A DNA stretch of 64,000 nt from Artocarpus heterophyllus. Lineage: Eukaryota > Streptophyta > Magnoliopsida > Rosales > Moraceae. Location of the stretch: assembly GCA_025403435.1 (NCBI GenBank), contig CM046337.1, positions 6,868,768 to 6,932,767 on the forward strand, in the 5' to 3' direction. Position numbers and translations under genes: made by a program. The notes beneath the pieces are model-generated. The model was not told where the DNA came from. It saw nothing but the letters and a program-made list of their open reading frames with translations, and did no database searches. This document shows positions 1-11,160 of this stretch, in pieces (the stretch's first letter is position 1; each line of letters starts with the position of its first letter).

Positions 1-543
1 GCCTTAAGTAGTTGCAAGGTATATAAACATGTGTATCAATTACATGACAAAAGGTTTATGCATGTCTGTGTTTTAATTATGTGTTCCCGATTGGATTTTC
101 TTTATAGTTGTGGTGGAAGATTTTAATTTCTTTTAATTTTTGTTATTCGGATGCTAACTAAAAAGAAAGAGACGATCCCTTGTTTCAAGGGTTAATTTTT
201 TATAGTACTTGAAAAAATATTTCATGAATTTCACGATTTTTTTTCGCTTTTGTGTTTCAGCCAATAATATCATGTCACACAACTTAAATATTAAATCAAT
301 AAGACCTTTCTATTCATACAGTATGATATTTTATGATGTCTTAGTTTAATTAACATGATGTTAGAGAAATATGACATAAAAAAGAAACAATAGATACTAG
401 AGTGGAATCTCATTTTCCTGCATTTTCTCGCTAGAAATTCCATAGCTACATCCAAAAAAGCTAGGGCAGGACAACTATATATATATATATATAAATGGAA
501 AAGCTTGTAACTTTAAAAACAAGACTGGACACATTAACCATAG
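1..543. other. AT-rich intergenic DNA, no gene seen
   Basis: No convincing coding potential on either strand. A short (AT)n run lies near 478-492. I see no RNA gene or transposon terminus in this stretch. Confidence 0.6.
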
Positions 544-695
544 AGGATGTTTAAGAGAGTAGTTTAAACCATCGGCTTAAGTTTGAGAACTATAATATGT
601 GAGAGCTTTACACTGTAGCTTTTTACTGTACTATATACGAGCTTTATACTGTTTATAGTTTAAACTAATGGTTTGAACTATTGTTCCAAACACCC
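544..695. mobile_element. MITE-like repeat, family A, copy 1
   Basis: A compact AT-rich repeat with imperfect inverted ends: GGATGTTTAAG on the left, and GGGTGTTTGGAA when the right end is reverse complemented. It carries the family's internal signature in two opposing copies (GTGAGAGCTTTACACTGTAG and a related TATACGAGCTTTATACTG). Five more copies of this signature occur in the window, near 21123, 21731, 48312, 50170 and 50758. No coding capacity. The class (hAT-like MITE) is inferred from size and ends. I did not find a convincing target duplication. Confidence 0.5.
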
Positions 696-779
696 TTATA
701 ATGCTACACAAGCAACTGCGTAGTGACCAAATCACATATATCTCCATATATTTTGCAAAATAGTACACTTTGTTTATTT

Positions 780-1848
780 CCCGAGCGAGAGTGCGAGTGA
801 GAGAAAGAGCGACCGCGAGGAAGAGAGAGAAAGAGTTGTGGCCGATGGGCTGGTGTGTCATCGGCACGTTGGCTTTTGTTTTTCATCTAGTAAGTGGTTG
901 ACAGGTGATCTACATGAAGCTAGAGTTTGTACAGCGAATGGAGACGCGATCAGAGTAGGCTGGAGCTTAGGTGCAGAGCTGGGTTATGACAAAACTTTGC
1001 CAGTCTTGGTTTGGCATCGAGGAGGGCAAGGCCGTCTGCGGCGACCGTGGGGAGCACAAAGCTCAACCAGGTCTAGGCTGGGTTGGAGGGGCACAAAAGA
1101 AGCCTTGGTGGTTTGGCTCAGGCGTGGGTTGGGCAGGCTTTGCTGTCGTCCGTATGGCACCGGTGTTAAGGGGGCCATATGGGTTAAGGGGGCCATATGG
1201 GTTCATGCCACTGGCGGTGAATAGGGTGTGGTGGCTCCAGGCTAGCTGTGGGAATGGTGGCAGAAAGGCCGTAAGTATCCTCCACTGGGCAGATGGCTAG
1301 AGAAGAGAGCTTTGGGTGTCCAGGTGGCTGGCGGTGATGGACTTAAGTGTTGGGAACGTTGTGGAGGCAGCGTCGTTTGTTCAATAAAGGCAGTGATGTT
1401 TCTGCCTAGATTTTCGTATTTTTTGTGTATTGTTTCTTATTTGTTTGTAATAATGGAGATGGTTTTCGTATCTCTAGACTTCTTCTGTGTGGTTTATCTG
1501 CTTGTGAGAAGCGAAGTTTATAGTTATGTTCGGCTAGATTTGTATCTAGTCCGGGTCATTGTTGTCTCTGTTAGGAAGGAATTAGGCTTTGTCGATTGGG
1601 TTTGCCAATCGATGAGTTGTTACAACGAGCCTCGGTCGAGCTCCATGTTAAGTGGTATCAAGCAGAGATTCCTCTTTTCAGTTTTGACACCCATTATTTG
1701 TCCCTTTGTGCTTCATTGTCTGCTTTGCTGGTCCCAACACTGGTGGAACCAGCACCAATCAAGGATAGTTTTTGTCCTTAATAGATGGCTTAAGCGATTT
1801 TGATTGTACTTTCTCTAGTTTAAATGAAATTTCTTTATAAAAAAAAGA
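780..1848 (+). mobile_element. probable non-LTR (LINE-like) retroelement remnant
   Basis: This block is much richer in GC than its flanks. It ends at about 1848 in an A-rich tail, preceded by TTAAATGAAATTTC, a style common at the 3' ends of plant LINEs. A 20-bp unit is tandemly duplicated near 1164-1202. Several short plus-strand open frames occur but none resembles a known protein, so they are not annotated as genes. Length and layout resemble the better-supported insertion at 44103-45156. I could not find a target-site duplication, so the boundaries are approximate. A decayed host transcript unit is an alternative. Confidence 0.3.
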
Positions 1849-1849
1849 A

Positions 1850-4033
1850 CTTTTTTTTTTTTTGTTTCTTCTTCCTCTTCTATTATTTATTTATTTTTAT
1901 ATAGGCTGGGGTTGCCTCTAGTGTGTGTAAACCTGATTAAAAAGAAAACCCCCAATAAATAAATATTAGTTTAGTCGCCTGGTTCCCTTGTGTTATGTCT
2001 TTGAGTTTTGATATCATAATTCCTTGCATGTTCACCTATTTTGCAAAAGAATGAATAAGTTCAAACCAAGAACTCAGAAGTCAACTTTTGGCCACCTTCC
2101 ATTATCAAGTCCATTACTTTATTAAAGAAATATATACATATATATATTTATATATATATATGAGCAAACCTAAGGACTCAAATGGGTTTTTTCCATCACT
2201 AGTAACGAAACACATGCATGAAATTAATGAAAAACAAATGACTTGTCGCAGTCTTTTGCCTTTTCCTGTTAGTAAACCAACCACACATGGATGACGGCCA
2301 ACTGAAGTGACGATCACCCGGAAATTTTTAAAAAAAAATGTCAATTGACGTAGACAATTTTAATACCAAAAAATCTACTGGTTATGCACCCATGAGATAA
2401 TTTGTTAGTCTTTAAATGTGAGATCATATCATAAGCTAACTCGAAATTGAATGAAAATGCAACAGTACTCCAAACGTTTTAGCAGCACTAATTGTTAAGA
2501 TTTCTTCCAAGGAATTAGAAAGTTAGGTCATTAGCATAATAGAAAATGAGCGCAAAACATATAGTTGTTGAACGTCACAACAAGGCAGTTTGACTGGACA
2601 CTTAGACTTCACCGTTAGATATAGATAAGGGCAAAGCCACCTATAGATAAAAGTGAACGGTTGTTCCTTTAAACTGTTTTTTTTTAATTGCATATGAAAA
2701 TTTATAAAAATTATGTGTCGTTGTTTCTGAAAGTCTATATCTCAATTCAATCGTGTTCCTGTTCCTTCTCCGTCAATTAATTTTTCTGGTTCCACTCATA
2801 GATGTGGAGTTTAAAATTCCAATCTCATTTTTTTTTTCTTTTTTTCAAGGACCTCAACTAATTACACGTTCAAAAGCAACACGAAACTAATATCCATGCA
2901 CCCCTAAGGCAGCCAATGCCAATTATAACCACAAGTCAATACGGGTCCATTAATAACTTCACACCTTTGACTGGACAAACATGTTTTTCTTTTTCTTTTT
3001 CTTTTTTTTTTCTCTCTTTCTTTTTCTTTTTTATAATTAAAGTTAAAAAAACTTCATTAACCATACAAAAGCACCCAACAAAATGTTGCATTGCCTACAT
3101 TTTGTTCTAAATGCCAAGGGAGCTGAGAAATTGCACCCTTTTTTCCCTCTTGCCAGCTGGAAGAAAACGCATTTAGAAGTTATGGGAAGTGCATGGACTT
3201 TGTTCTCAGAAATTATTAATTGTTTAAGAAATCAAACAAGCCTTTTTAAACTTTGTCAACAAGAAAAATACCATTTGTCACCGCACATGTGATTCTGCTC
3301 CCATCTTTTATCACACTATAAGAATTATATTTCATTACCATGCGCGTGATAATACATTACTTGAACATTGATGCACCGCCAATAACAGCTTTCATTTTGT
3401 ATCCCAACAAATTTTTGATGAAGTTGGTTTTAGAGTTCAGCAGCAAAATCTACTATAATATTTGTTGTTTCAAGGTCATGGGTTGTCAAGTGGGACCTAT
3501 ATATATATATATGTAAATATAGTTACAGATTTGATAAGGATTTGACACAAACACAGCACAAGGGCTCGTTTCCATGTTACAGTGTTGCTAGTTGCGATTG
3601 TTCTTTATCGAAGTTTGACAAAACCCAAGAGAAACAGGACGAATCTGTACTGTTGAATTTGGGGTCCATATGAGCCCCACCATGTTGGCTAATGTTAATA
3701 TTGCCATGAATTATAACGCAGAAGTGACGTATTCAGATAATTACAAGAAAATAAAGCATTTTTGTAGAATCTTTTCCGAAGTGAATTGTCATTTTTGTCC
3801 ATTGTAACAAGATTAACTTGAATTCAAGATTTTGTCAAAGATAACGAGCAAGCTTACTGTTCCACCACCACGAGTATGAGGGGATGCAACCAAAGGGACA
3901 GTCATGGTCCAATAGTTGTATGAGTGGCCTTCGTCTCAGAAAGCACCAATTCCGTTGTAATGATTACATTTTGCAAAAGCGGATAAGGGGAGCTTGAGCC
4001 ATTAAAATTCTTATTTAGTGTTTGCCAAATATT
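1850..4033. other. intergenic DNA, AT-rich, no gene seen
   Basis: Contains poly-T and CT-rich tracts (about 2826-2846 and 2990-3030) and AT microsatellites (2130-2162, 3500-3512). The short open frames here have low-complexity translations and no recognisable domain. Confidence 0.55.
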
Positions 4034-4038
4034 ACATG
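4034..4038. repeat. target-site duplication TTACA (left)
   Basis: TTACA abuts the left LTR and is matched exactly at 17506-17510, as expected for integrase-mediated insertion. Confidence 0.9.
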
Positions 4039-4661
4039 TTGATGTTTACTGTTGTCTGGCGTCGAATCAACACTCACGTGAGGCTGTGCACGTCTTGACC
4101 TCTTCTTAGGCTTGCCCCTGACCAGGAATGTGTACCTGCGAGAGGGATGATTTGGAGAAATGAGATTAGTCAATAGACAAGGGCTCTCCGATGTTCAAGA
4201 CAAGTATTGCTCGGCAGAAGTCGGCAGCTACTTAAGTGTGAAGAAGTCTCTCTCTCTAAAACGCCATAAATGCATCCTATTTATAGGCCACCAGCTGGAT
4301 CGGGTGCAAGATGAGTTTTGCCCATTACCCAAGTGTCACATCAAAGTGTGGCAAGCAATAAATGACAAGTGTCGCGTCCATCGCCCAATGGATTGGACTC
4401 TATCGGACGGCAGCACGTTTGCCTGGTGTTGGCCTACAAGGATGGGCATTGACATATCCTTATGAATAACGAGGCCCGACCCGAGCTACCGTACATCCCT
4501 GAGGTGGCAGTCTTCTTGGGGGCATGCCCTTGAATAAATGGAAGGCACCTCGGGAAGAGTGTGATTCGTCGGGTCGGGCAGTAGAGCTAATGTCTGCCGA
4601 GCTTAGTTGTCGACCACCAAAGTTAGCGTCCTCGGTGGTGGCGCCGAGCTTACCCTCAACA
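4039..4661 (-). repeat. 3' LTR of Tat element 1
   Basis: Begins TGTTGATG and ends CTCAACA, with perfect 6-bp inverted ends (TGTTGA/TCAACA). It is collinear with the right LTR. By eye I count about 35 mismatches over about 623 bp, mostly transitions. A TATAAATA box on the minus strand lies at 4278-4285. Open frames inside the LTR have no protein similarity and are not genes. Confidence 0.92.
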
Positions 4662-4675
4662 TTAGCCCCCCAGTT
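4662..4675 (-). promoter_or_regulatory. candidate polypurine tract
   Basis: On the minus strand the bases directly before the 3' LTR read CTGGGGGGCTAA, a purine-rich run next to the LTR. That is the position where plus-strand priming by a polypurine tract is expected. The second element has a matching run just inside its LTR at 59443. Confidence 0.6.
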
Positions 4676-4887
4676 CACCTGGTCGGTGTTCGGCCGGGTG
4701 GACTATGCCGAGTGGGTGAGGTCGGCTCAAAGGAGGAGGACCAAACGACACTTAGAAGCGGGGTGAGGTGAAAAGACGCGCGGATCATTCAGGGGACGCG
4801 TGTCGCATCATGGCTGCCTGTGCGGCTGTCAGGCGTATTAATTGCACCTTTTGGGTTTTCGCGCTTGAATTTTCCGCTTAAAATGGC

Positions 4888-4895
4888 TATAAATA
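4888..4895 (+). promoter_or_regulatory. TATA box of the antisense gene, element 1
   Basis: TATAAATA inside the context GGCTATAAATAGGG lies 150 bp upstream of the ATG of the plus-strand gene. The same context recurs 158 bp upstream of the ATG in the second element (59669-59676). It lies in the internal region, not in the LTR, so the antisense gene probably has its own promoter. Confidence 0.6.
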
Positions 4896-5037
4896 GGGTC
4901 CCTCCCCTTCGTAATTTGCACTCCATTTTCAGAAATCTTTCGACCGAAAAATTTTAGCTGCCGAGCTCAAGTAGTATAGCCGAGGATTTCATCACCCGAG
5001 CAACCAAGAACCCAAGTAGGTAATTTCCCGAGTGAAA

Positions 5038-8000
5038 ATGAGCGATTTGTCCGACTCACAGAACGTGGAGGTTTCATGGTCGGAAAGTAGCGAGGAGAGC
5101 AGTAGCTCTTCTTCGATCCAATCCGACATCGAGGTGGCGTCCTTAAGACGGGACGGGGCCAGCCGGCTGGAGCAGATCCTAAGGGTCTATTCCCAGACCG
5201 TGCCCGAGCAGGAGTTTTTGAATATGCTAGGCGGGCGCAAGCTTATCAGACCGTCCAGGGAACAAGACCTTTATGTAGGGGTGACGACAGAGGGTTCTTC
5301 TCGAGTTTTTCCAAGGGAAAGGACCGAGTTTCAGGCCCACGAGGATGCTCCGAGTACCTCCGGTCGGAGTGCAAGGGCCCCCGTCCAAGTCGCGGGGGTG
5401 ATTACAGTTGATGTCTCCGATGAGGAGCACGCAGCCAAGGAGACAGGGGCAGAGCAGCCGGAGATGGGGCAGGAGGTCCAGGCCACCCGCGTGCGGGGTG
5501 TTACGGCATATCGGATAAGCCGCCCCGGGCAAACCTCAGCGACGAGTTATACAAGCGCCATCACAGAGTCGCGGTTAGAGACCCTACGCGACGAGTATGG
5601 CATTCATGCCGATGTGGTTCTCGCTGTTCCCGGTGAGGGAGACTCACCTTTAGACGCCCCGGAAGGATTTATCACGCTTTACGCCGAGTTCTTCAAGGCC
5701 GGGCTGCGTTTACCACTGCACCGTTTTCTCCGCCGGGCACTCAACGACTTTAACGTGTGTCCGGCATAGTTAAACCCGAACAGCTATAGGTCGCTGATCG
5801 GGATGTATATTTTGTGGAAGTACCACCGGAGTACTGAGATGCCGCTGGAGGCCTTCAAACAAGTATTCAAGATGAAGAAGCTTCCTCGGCAGTCCGGCTG
5901 GTACTACTTCACCGGCTTCAGAAAGGACTTTATTCTGGGCAACCCCGACTCGGACAAGCTGTGAAAGTACGAATGGTTCTACGTCAGGGGGAACTTTTTA
6001 GGCCGAGCCGGTGAAGCTATTCCCGAGGATGAACAAGTGCCGAGGTCATTTGAGCAGGGGCACGTCTGGACCAAGCGTCCTTGGGCACCGAGCCTCGTAA
6101 TAAAGGCCATGGACGAGCTGTTCGAAAAGCCAGAGTCGTCCAGACAACAGTCCTTTCTTCTGAGAAAGGACACTCTATCCAGATACGGTTGGTTTGGGGA
6201 GTCCAGCAGTCTTCCCCGAGCCGGGCGTCCTGCCTGGGAAACCGGGGCAGGTTGCAGTTGCCCGCCCGAGTGACGCGGACCTTCCAGGGCCAAGCACTTC
6301 CCGGTCCGGGTGGCCGACGAGGGAGCCTTCTTCGTCCAGTACCGAGGACTCGTCCAGTGGCTCCTTCGATGTAGGGCCATCCGTAGCCGACGAGAACCTC
6401 GAGGGCGTAATTAAGCTCCTATACTGTAACACCCGTATTTTTAACGGGCATGATTTTGTAAAATTTAATGAATAAAATGTGACTATTAAAAAATTACTAA
6501 GTTGTTTATGATCATTAAAAAAAAAAAAAAAACCACTTTAGTATTTTCTTACCAAGTCTTCCTAAGAAACATTCAAAATTTACCAACACTTCTACCAATC
6601 TTGTCTCCCTAAATTATTGCTCAATTATATAGCCTTCTTCTTATTTTGCTAAAGGTATCCGAAGGGGACATTGAATTATTTTCCCTCAATTCATAAAAGA
6701 CATGGAGATATTTTCTCAACCACCTCTTTAATTATTTCCTTATCTTCTTCTATAATTCACTCCAATTGTCCCCTCAATTATGTTAGCATGATTTGCTAAA
6801 AATCTTCATGGGAGACAAGATGATATTTTCCTTTAAGACTCTTTTGTTTCTTCTTACAACTTTCCCCCGTAAACATCCCATTCCTCTTAAGCATTTTGAT
6901 ATCTTTTTATTTAACTATCACCACCTTCTTCTCTAGTTCTCATTCTCTCCCTTTCTCACTTCAAATTTCTAACTAAAGACATAGAGCACAAAGCTCTCTT
7001 TGTGGCCAAGACAATTATAATTCCCAACCATGATCGAGGCGGTTTTAGAGTTAATTCAAGCTTGATTGTTAACCCGAACTTTGGTGCTTTTCAAAGAAGT
7101 TTTGAGGTAGGTTTTCTTTAATCTAAACTTAGTTTTTAGTATGTATTTTCTCCATGTTTAATGCATAATTTTCGTGTTCAAAATTCATGCAAATTTCTAG
7201 TTATGTTAACATGCATCCTTAAACATTTATGAACAAAAACTTGAGTCTTGAGTTACAACCCACAACCAACTTTTATTTTGGTTTGATGACAATGTTAGAA
7301 ACATGTTAGGAATGTTTAAAACCGGTTTCCATAACTTTAAGATTGATGTTCTAATGTTTTGAGCTTAAAGAGCAAATTTAAGCATGTTTTCATCATTATT
7401 TACAAGAAAGGCTAGAGATATAATTTGATAATGATTTTGGTATAAAACTCATGAGAATATGTTTATTCTGATTATATAATGCATGTTGCATATTTTGGAA
7501 TGGTTTTGAGATTTTAAACAAGGATAATATGCTTTAAGTTAAAGAAAAATTTGACATCCCATAAACTTTATAATACCTCTATGGGCAGTGGCTATTTCTT
7601 AAAATTCTGGAGTTAAATGAAAATGAATTTTGTAAATTGGTTTGCATATTTAAAAAGTAGACATCCTAAGCTTTCCAATGAGCTATCATGACCCTAAATC
7701 GGAGTTGTATTTTAATTTCTATGAATTTTTCAATTTTCGGATTAGAAACTAGTAAACCTGCCAGTGGTAATAAACCACCCGTCTATCTTAAGTAAACCAC
7801 CTGTTAACCCGTGTGTTAATTGTAGATAGTGAACCCGCCTTTTTACAAAAGTATACCACCAAGTTGCCATGGTATACTAGCTGTTAACTTGAACCAAAAA
7901 CCCAATTTTGCTCACCTTCTAGTCTCTTAATGTCTTACAACCTTTCCAATACTATCCTAAATGATTTATGAATTCTTATTAGAGACTAAAACATAAAAAT

Positions 8001-10414
8001 TGCTTGTATGTATTTTATATTGCGTTTAAGATAAAAATTGTTTACTTGGTATTTAAAGAACAATTGCATAAAAATACTTTAATGGCACTAGTAGACGGGT
8101 TTACACATAATTCACTTATGAATGTGATTATACGTTGTGCTTTAGTTTTAATTGTCCTTATGCATGCCTTAGGGTCAAGGATGTGTGGAGCTAACGTTAA
8201 TTAATTCCGAGAATAAAAGTTTGTTGTTAAGCTTTGAAGGTAGGGATTCTATTACTCATCTTTTGTGAGGTTTTGGTAAATTAAATTTGATCGTTTTATG
8301 TTGTAAAATATGTATATTGTATAGCGATAAATATAATGATTTGACATATGTTATAAATTGAGAAGCATGGTTAGGAAATTGACTCTATAAATATAAATTG
8401 AATACAAAGGAATAGTGAGATGTAAAAAGGGCGACGGTTACGTCCTTGGGCACGAATACCCTAAAAGGAAAAATAGGGGGAAGGTGATGACGCTTCCTTG
8501 GGTTGAAAGTCCCAGAACACACTGTACAGGAACCGATTTGGTGAGGACTCGGGGCTTGATGTCCCCTCACCGGAACACCCTTGAAATGTTTATAGGGTGA
8601 TCAAGTACGCCCATTTGGGTTTCGATGAGTTGAGTGATACTCAATTTAACATGGATACCTAGGAACAATGATGATTGGTAATATTTGTATAAATGTGTAA
8701 TTATGACACTTGGTAATGATTAACTACGGTATCCATAAGATGTGATCATAATAAACCTCATAATCTGGAATATGATGTAACCTACTAACCATGCAGTTTT
8801 TAATGTGGTAATGGATAAACCATAAGGTGAGTCATGATTTCCCTACTGGGTATGTCGATGCTCATCCCTATCATATCTTCATATCTCAGGTGGAACTCAG
8901 TGCAACATATTTGAAGAGGAATAAGCGAAAACAATCTTGCTGTTTTCGTGTTAGAAGACCCTGTTTAATTACAACTTATCTACAACATGTAAGAGTTGTA
9001 TTATTTTTTTATGGCTGTGTTAAGTTATTTGGGAATTGTACTATGGTGATGATGACTGTAATTATATATATTTGGTGCTACACTAAAAACTGTGGTTTGT
9101 ATTTAAAACGTTTATTTTTATTTTTCTTGTTATTTAAAGACCCATGGGCATTGTTTAATTGATTTAAATAATATAAAATTTAAAATTATTTTTATTTATT
9201 TAAAACTGTTAACCCCCACATAGGGGTGTTACATATACCCGTCGGGCCAACTCCGGATCGGAGGTCAGCCCGGAACCTTATTTATAGTCGCTCCTTTTTT
9301 ATTCCGACCTTCTCTTGACTTCCAATCCCCCTTCTTTTTTTGCAGAAATGACCGCACCGACCTCCCGTGCTGGCAGGCTCGCCCAGATGGCAAGCCAGAG
9401 GAAGGGCAAAGGCAAAGCTGTCGACGCTAGCAGAAAACGCAAGCGAACGCCGGTGCCCGAGCCCCCGACACGCACTGGGCAAACTTCCTCATCAGTCCAA
9501 GTTCCACCACCTCCGCCACTGCCAATAAGGGCCTCGCCAGAAGTCGGCCGAGCAGAGGAGGCCGCCAGAGGTTCTTTCGAGGACCTGCAGAGGAGGCGCC
9601 CGGACTACCGTGGCATGCTTCTCGAGCGCCTCGGAGACGTGGCTCCCCCGGATGACTTCTTTATGAACATCCGGGGCGAGGACTTCCAGGACTTGTGCAA
9701 CATGGCCCTCCGAGCGACTGCCTTAGTAAGTATCCGAGCTGACCAATAGTTTTCAGGGACTTCCAGTAATATTGTCGAGGACTAACCCCTTGTAATCTTT
9801 CACAGTCAAGCGCCATTGTGCATATGGTGCACTCTATCGGGATGAGGGAGATCCACAAAGAGAAAGAGAGGCACAAGAAGACCCTCCTGCTGAAGATGGA
9901 CTCCTACAGAGAGCTCAATGATAAGAACATTGAGCTAGATCAAGCTAAGGAATCTCTCTCTCGATCTCAAAAGGAAGCTCGGAAGGCAAAGTCTGAGGCC
10001 GAGGATATGTCGAGGCTGCTGAAAGAAGCGGAGGATAAAGTCGCTTGGCTGGAGAATAAAGCTGCACGGCTAGAGGAGCAGCTGGCAACCCTACAAACCG
10101 AGCACTAGCAATTTGTGGCCGGCCTCCCCGACAGCCTAGCCGCTGCGGTCGAGGAGTTTAAGTCATCCCCGGAATATACCGATCTCTACTTCGACGGAAT
10201 GGCGGACCTCCGTGACCATCTGATTGAAAAGCATCCTGAGGCGGCCGGATTCGACTGGTCGGTCATCGTCGAGCCAGACCAAGGTGATGCCGAACAACAA
10301 CGGGATGTTGAGGAGGAGGTCGTCGTTGTGGACGGTGATGATGACGGGGATGTGCAGGTTGCCGAGGGAGGCCAGGATGACAACACGGCCGGGGACGAGG
10401 CCCAGGCTGATTAA
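5038..10414 (+). pseudogene. antisense spliced gene of Tat element 1 (putative gypsy-type transposon protein)
   Basis: A plus-strand gene in the region between integrase and 3' LTR, opposite to gag-pol. Start chosen at 5038 (MSDLSDSQNVE), because this ATG and the residues after it are shared with the second copy. Exon 1 has an acidic Ser-rich N-terminus, then a region with EFFKAGLRLPLHRFLRRAL. This resembles the plant 'putative gypsy type transposon' family (Pfam PF04195, recognised from memory). Intron 1 is 9264-9345 (phase 1), intron 2 is 9726-9805 (phase 0). Exon 2 is basic and Pro-rich (RKRKRTP). Exon 3 is a Lys/Glu-rich coiled coil with a very acidic tail ending at 10414. Breaks: in-frame stops at 5767, 5962 and 10106, a frame change near 6230-6260, and the solo LTR insertion at 6425. 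A poly-A signal AATAAATAAA lies at 10480. Biochemical function is unknown. Confidence 0.7.
6420..9238. mobile_element. nested solo LTR with TATAC target duplication
   Basis: A 2809-bp unit (6425-9233) begins TGTAACACCC and ends GGGTGTTACA, a perfect 10-bp inverted terminus with TG...CA ends. It is flanked by direct 5-bp repeats TATAC (6420-6424 and 9234-9238). Removing it rejoins the antisense gene in register with the intact copy in the second element. There is no gag or pol and no second LTR, so it is best read as a solo LTR left by LTR-LTR recombination. TGTAACACC-type ends and LTRs of this length are familiar from Tekay/Del-type chromoviruses, but that assignment is an inference. Short open frames inside (for example 8004-8204 and 8827-9162) are not genes. 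Confidence 0.85.
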
Positions 10415-11160
10415 ACCTTTCTTCTTTTTCCCCTTTTGTATTCGGGCTCGGGAGGTGCCTAGTTTCCTTGTGCCCTCCCAATAAATAAAATTAAAACATT
10501 TTATATTTTTTTGTTTTGCGCCCACTTTTTCTTACGTGTAATTTGGTTGTTTTGTTTTACATCCCACGTAATTTTTAAAGTTAGGCACTTCTCGGGGAGG
10601 ATCCCAGGCTGGACAGTTGTCCGAGCAGAGGTATATGGTACCTCTGATCTCAGTTAATCCGAGCACTTCTGTTCTCGGTCACTCCGAGTAGTTATCCTTG
10701 TCTGCTTAGTTATCCAAGCAAATTTAGGTTTCTGATCTCGGTCGGGCAGAATATAAACGATGTATAGCTACCCTTACCCTGTTGCCCCCCGTAGACTTGT
10801 TGAAGTTTTAAAGAAACTTTACAAGTATAGGACTAATCGGACACGTAAATGTGCCAAGCAATTTAAAGGCTTGCCCATACGGCGACAGTTATGATACATA
10901 TACTGACTAGCCCCCCGGTCCGGTTTGACGAGAATGACTCCCTTGATGGGGAGTCAACATCCTGTCCTCCGAGATGGAGTTATGGCATCTTAGGCATACT
11001 CTTCCCTGAAAGACATTGCTCAGGTGGAATGAGATTAGGGAAGTTGTGCTCCATTAATATAATATTTACATGGATTTTTCTAGCCCTGCTCAGCAGGCCC
11101 AATTACAAAAGAATTGTGGCCAGAGATCAAAAAAGGAATCTGGCTCTGATCTGTGTTTTT
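10415..11160. other. tail-to-tail spacer between antisense gene and integrase
   Basis: Contains the poly-A signal of the plus-strand gene (AATAAATAAA at 10480) and the end of the minus-strand integrase frame at 11161. No further coding region seen. The corresponding spacer in the second element is about 62355-63170. Confidence 0.6.

Noticed and set aside
1312..1803. 163-codon frame as a membrane protein gene
   Set aside because: Hydrophobic only because of T-rich codons. It ends near an A-rich tail of a probable retroelement and no domain is recognised.
4160..4465. Matching open frames in the two LTRs (4160-4465 and 17004-17309)
   Set aside because: They are duplicated only because the LTR is duplicated. 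There is no domain, and the LTR minus strand carries the promoter.
8004..9162. Open frames inside the solo LTR (8004-8204, 8827-9162)
   Set aside because: They lie in a unit with LTR-type ends and a target duplication. Translations are low in complexity and resemble no protein.
6425..9233. Reading the nested unit as a DNA transposon because of its 10-bp inverted termini
   Set aside because: TG...CA ends with a 5-bp duplication and no transposase fit an LTR better.
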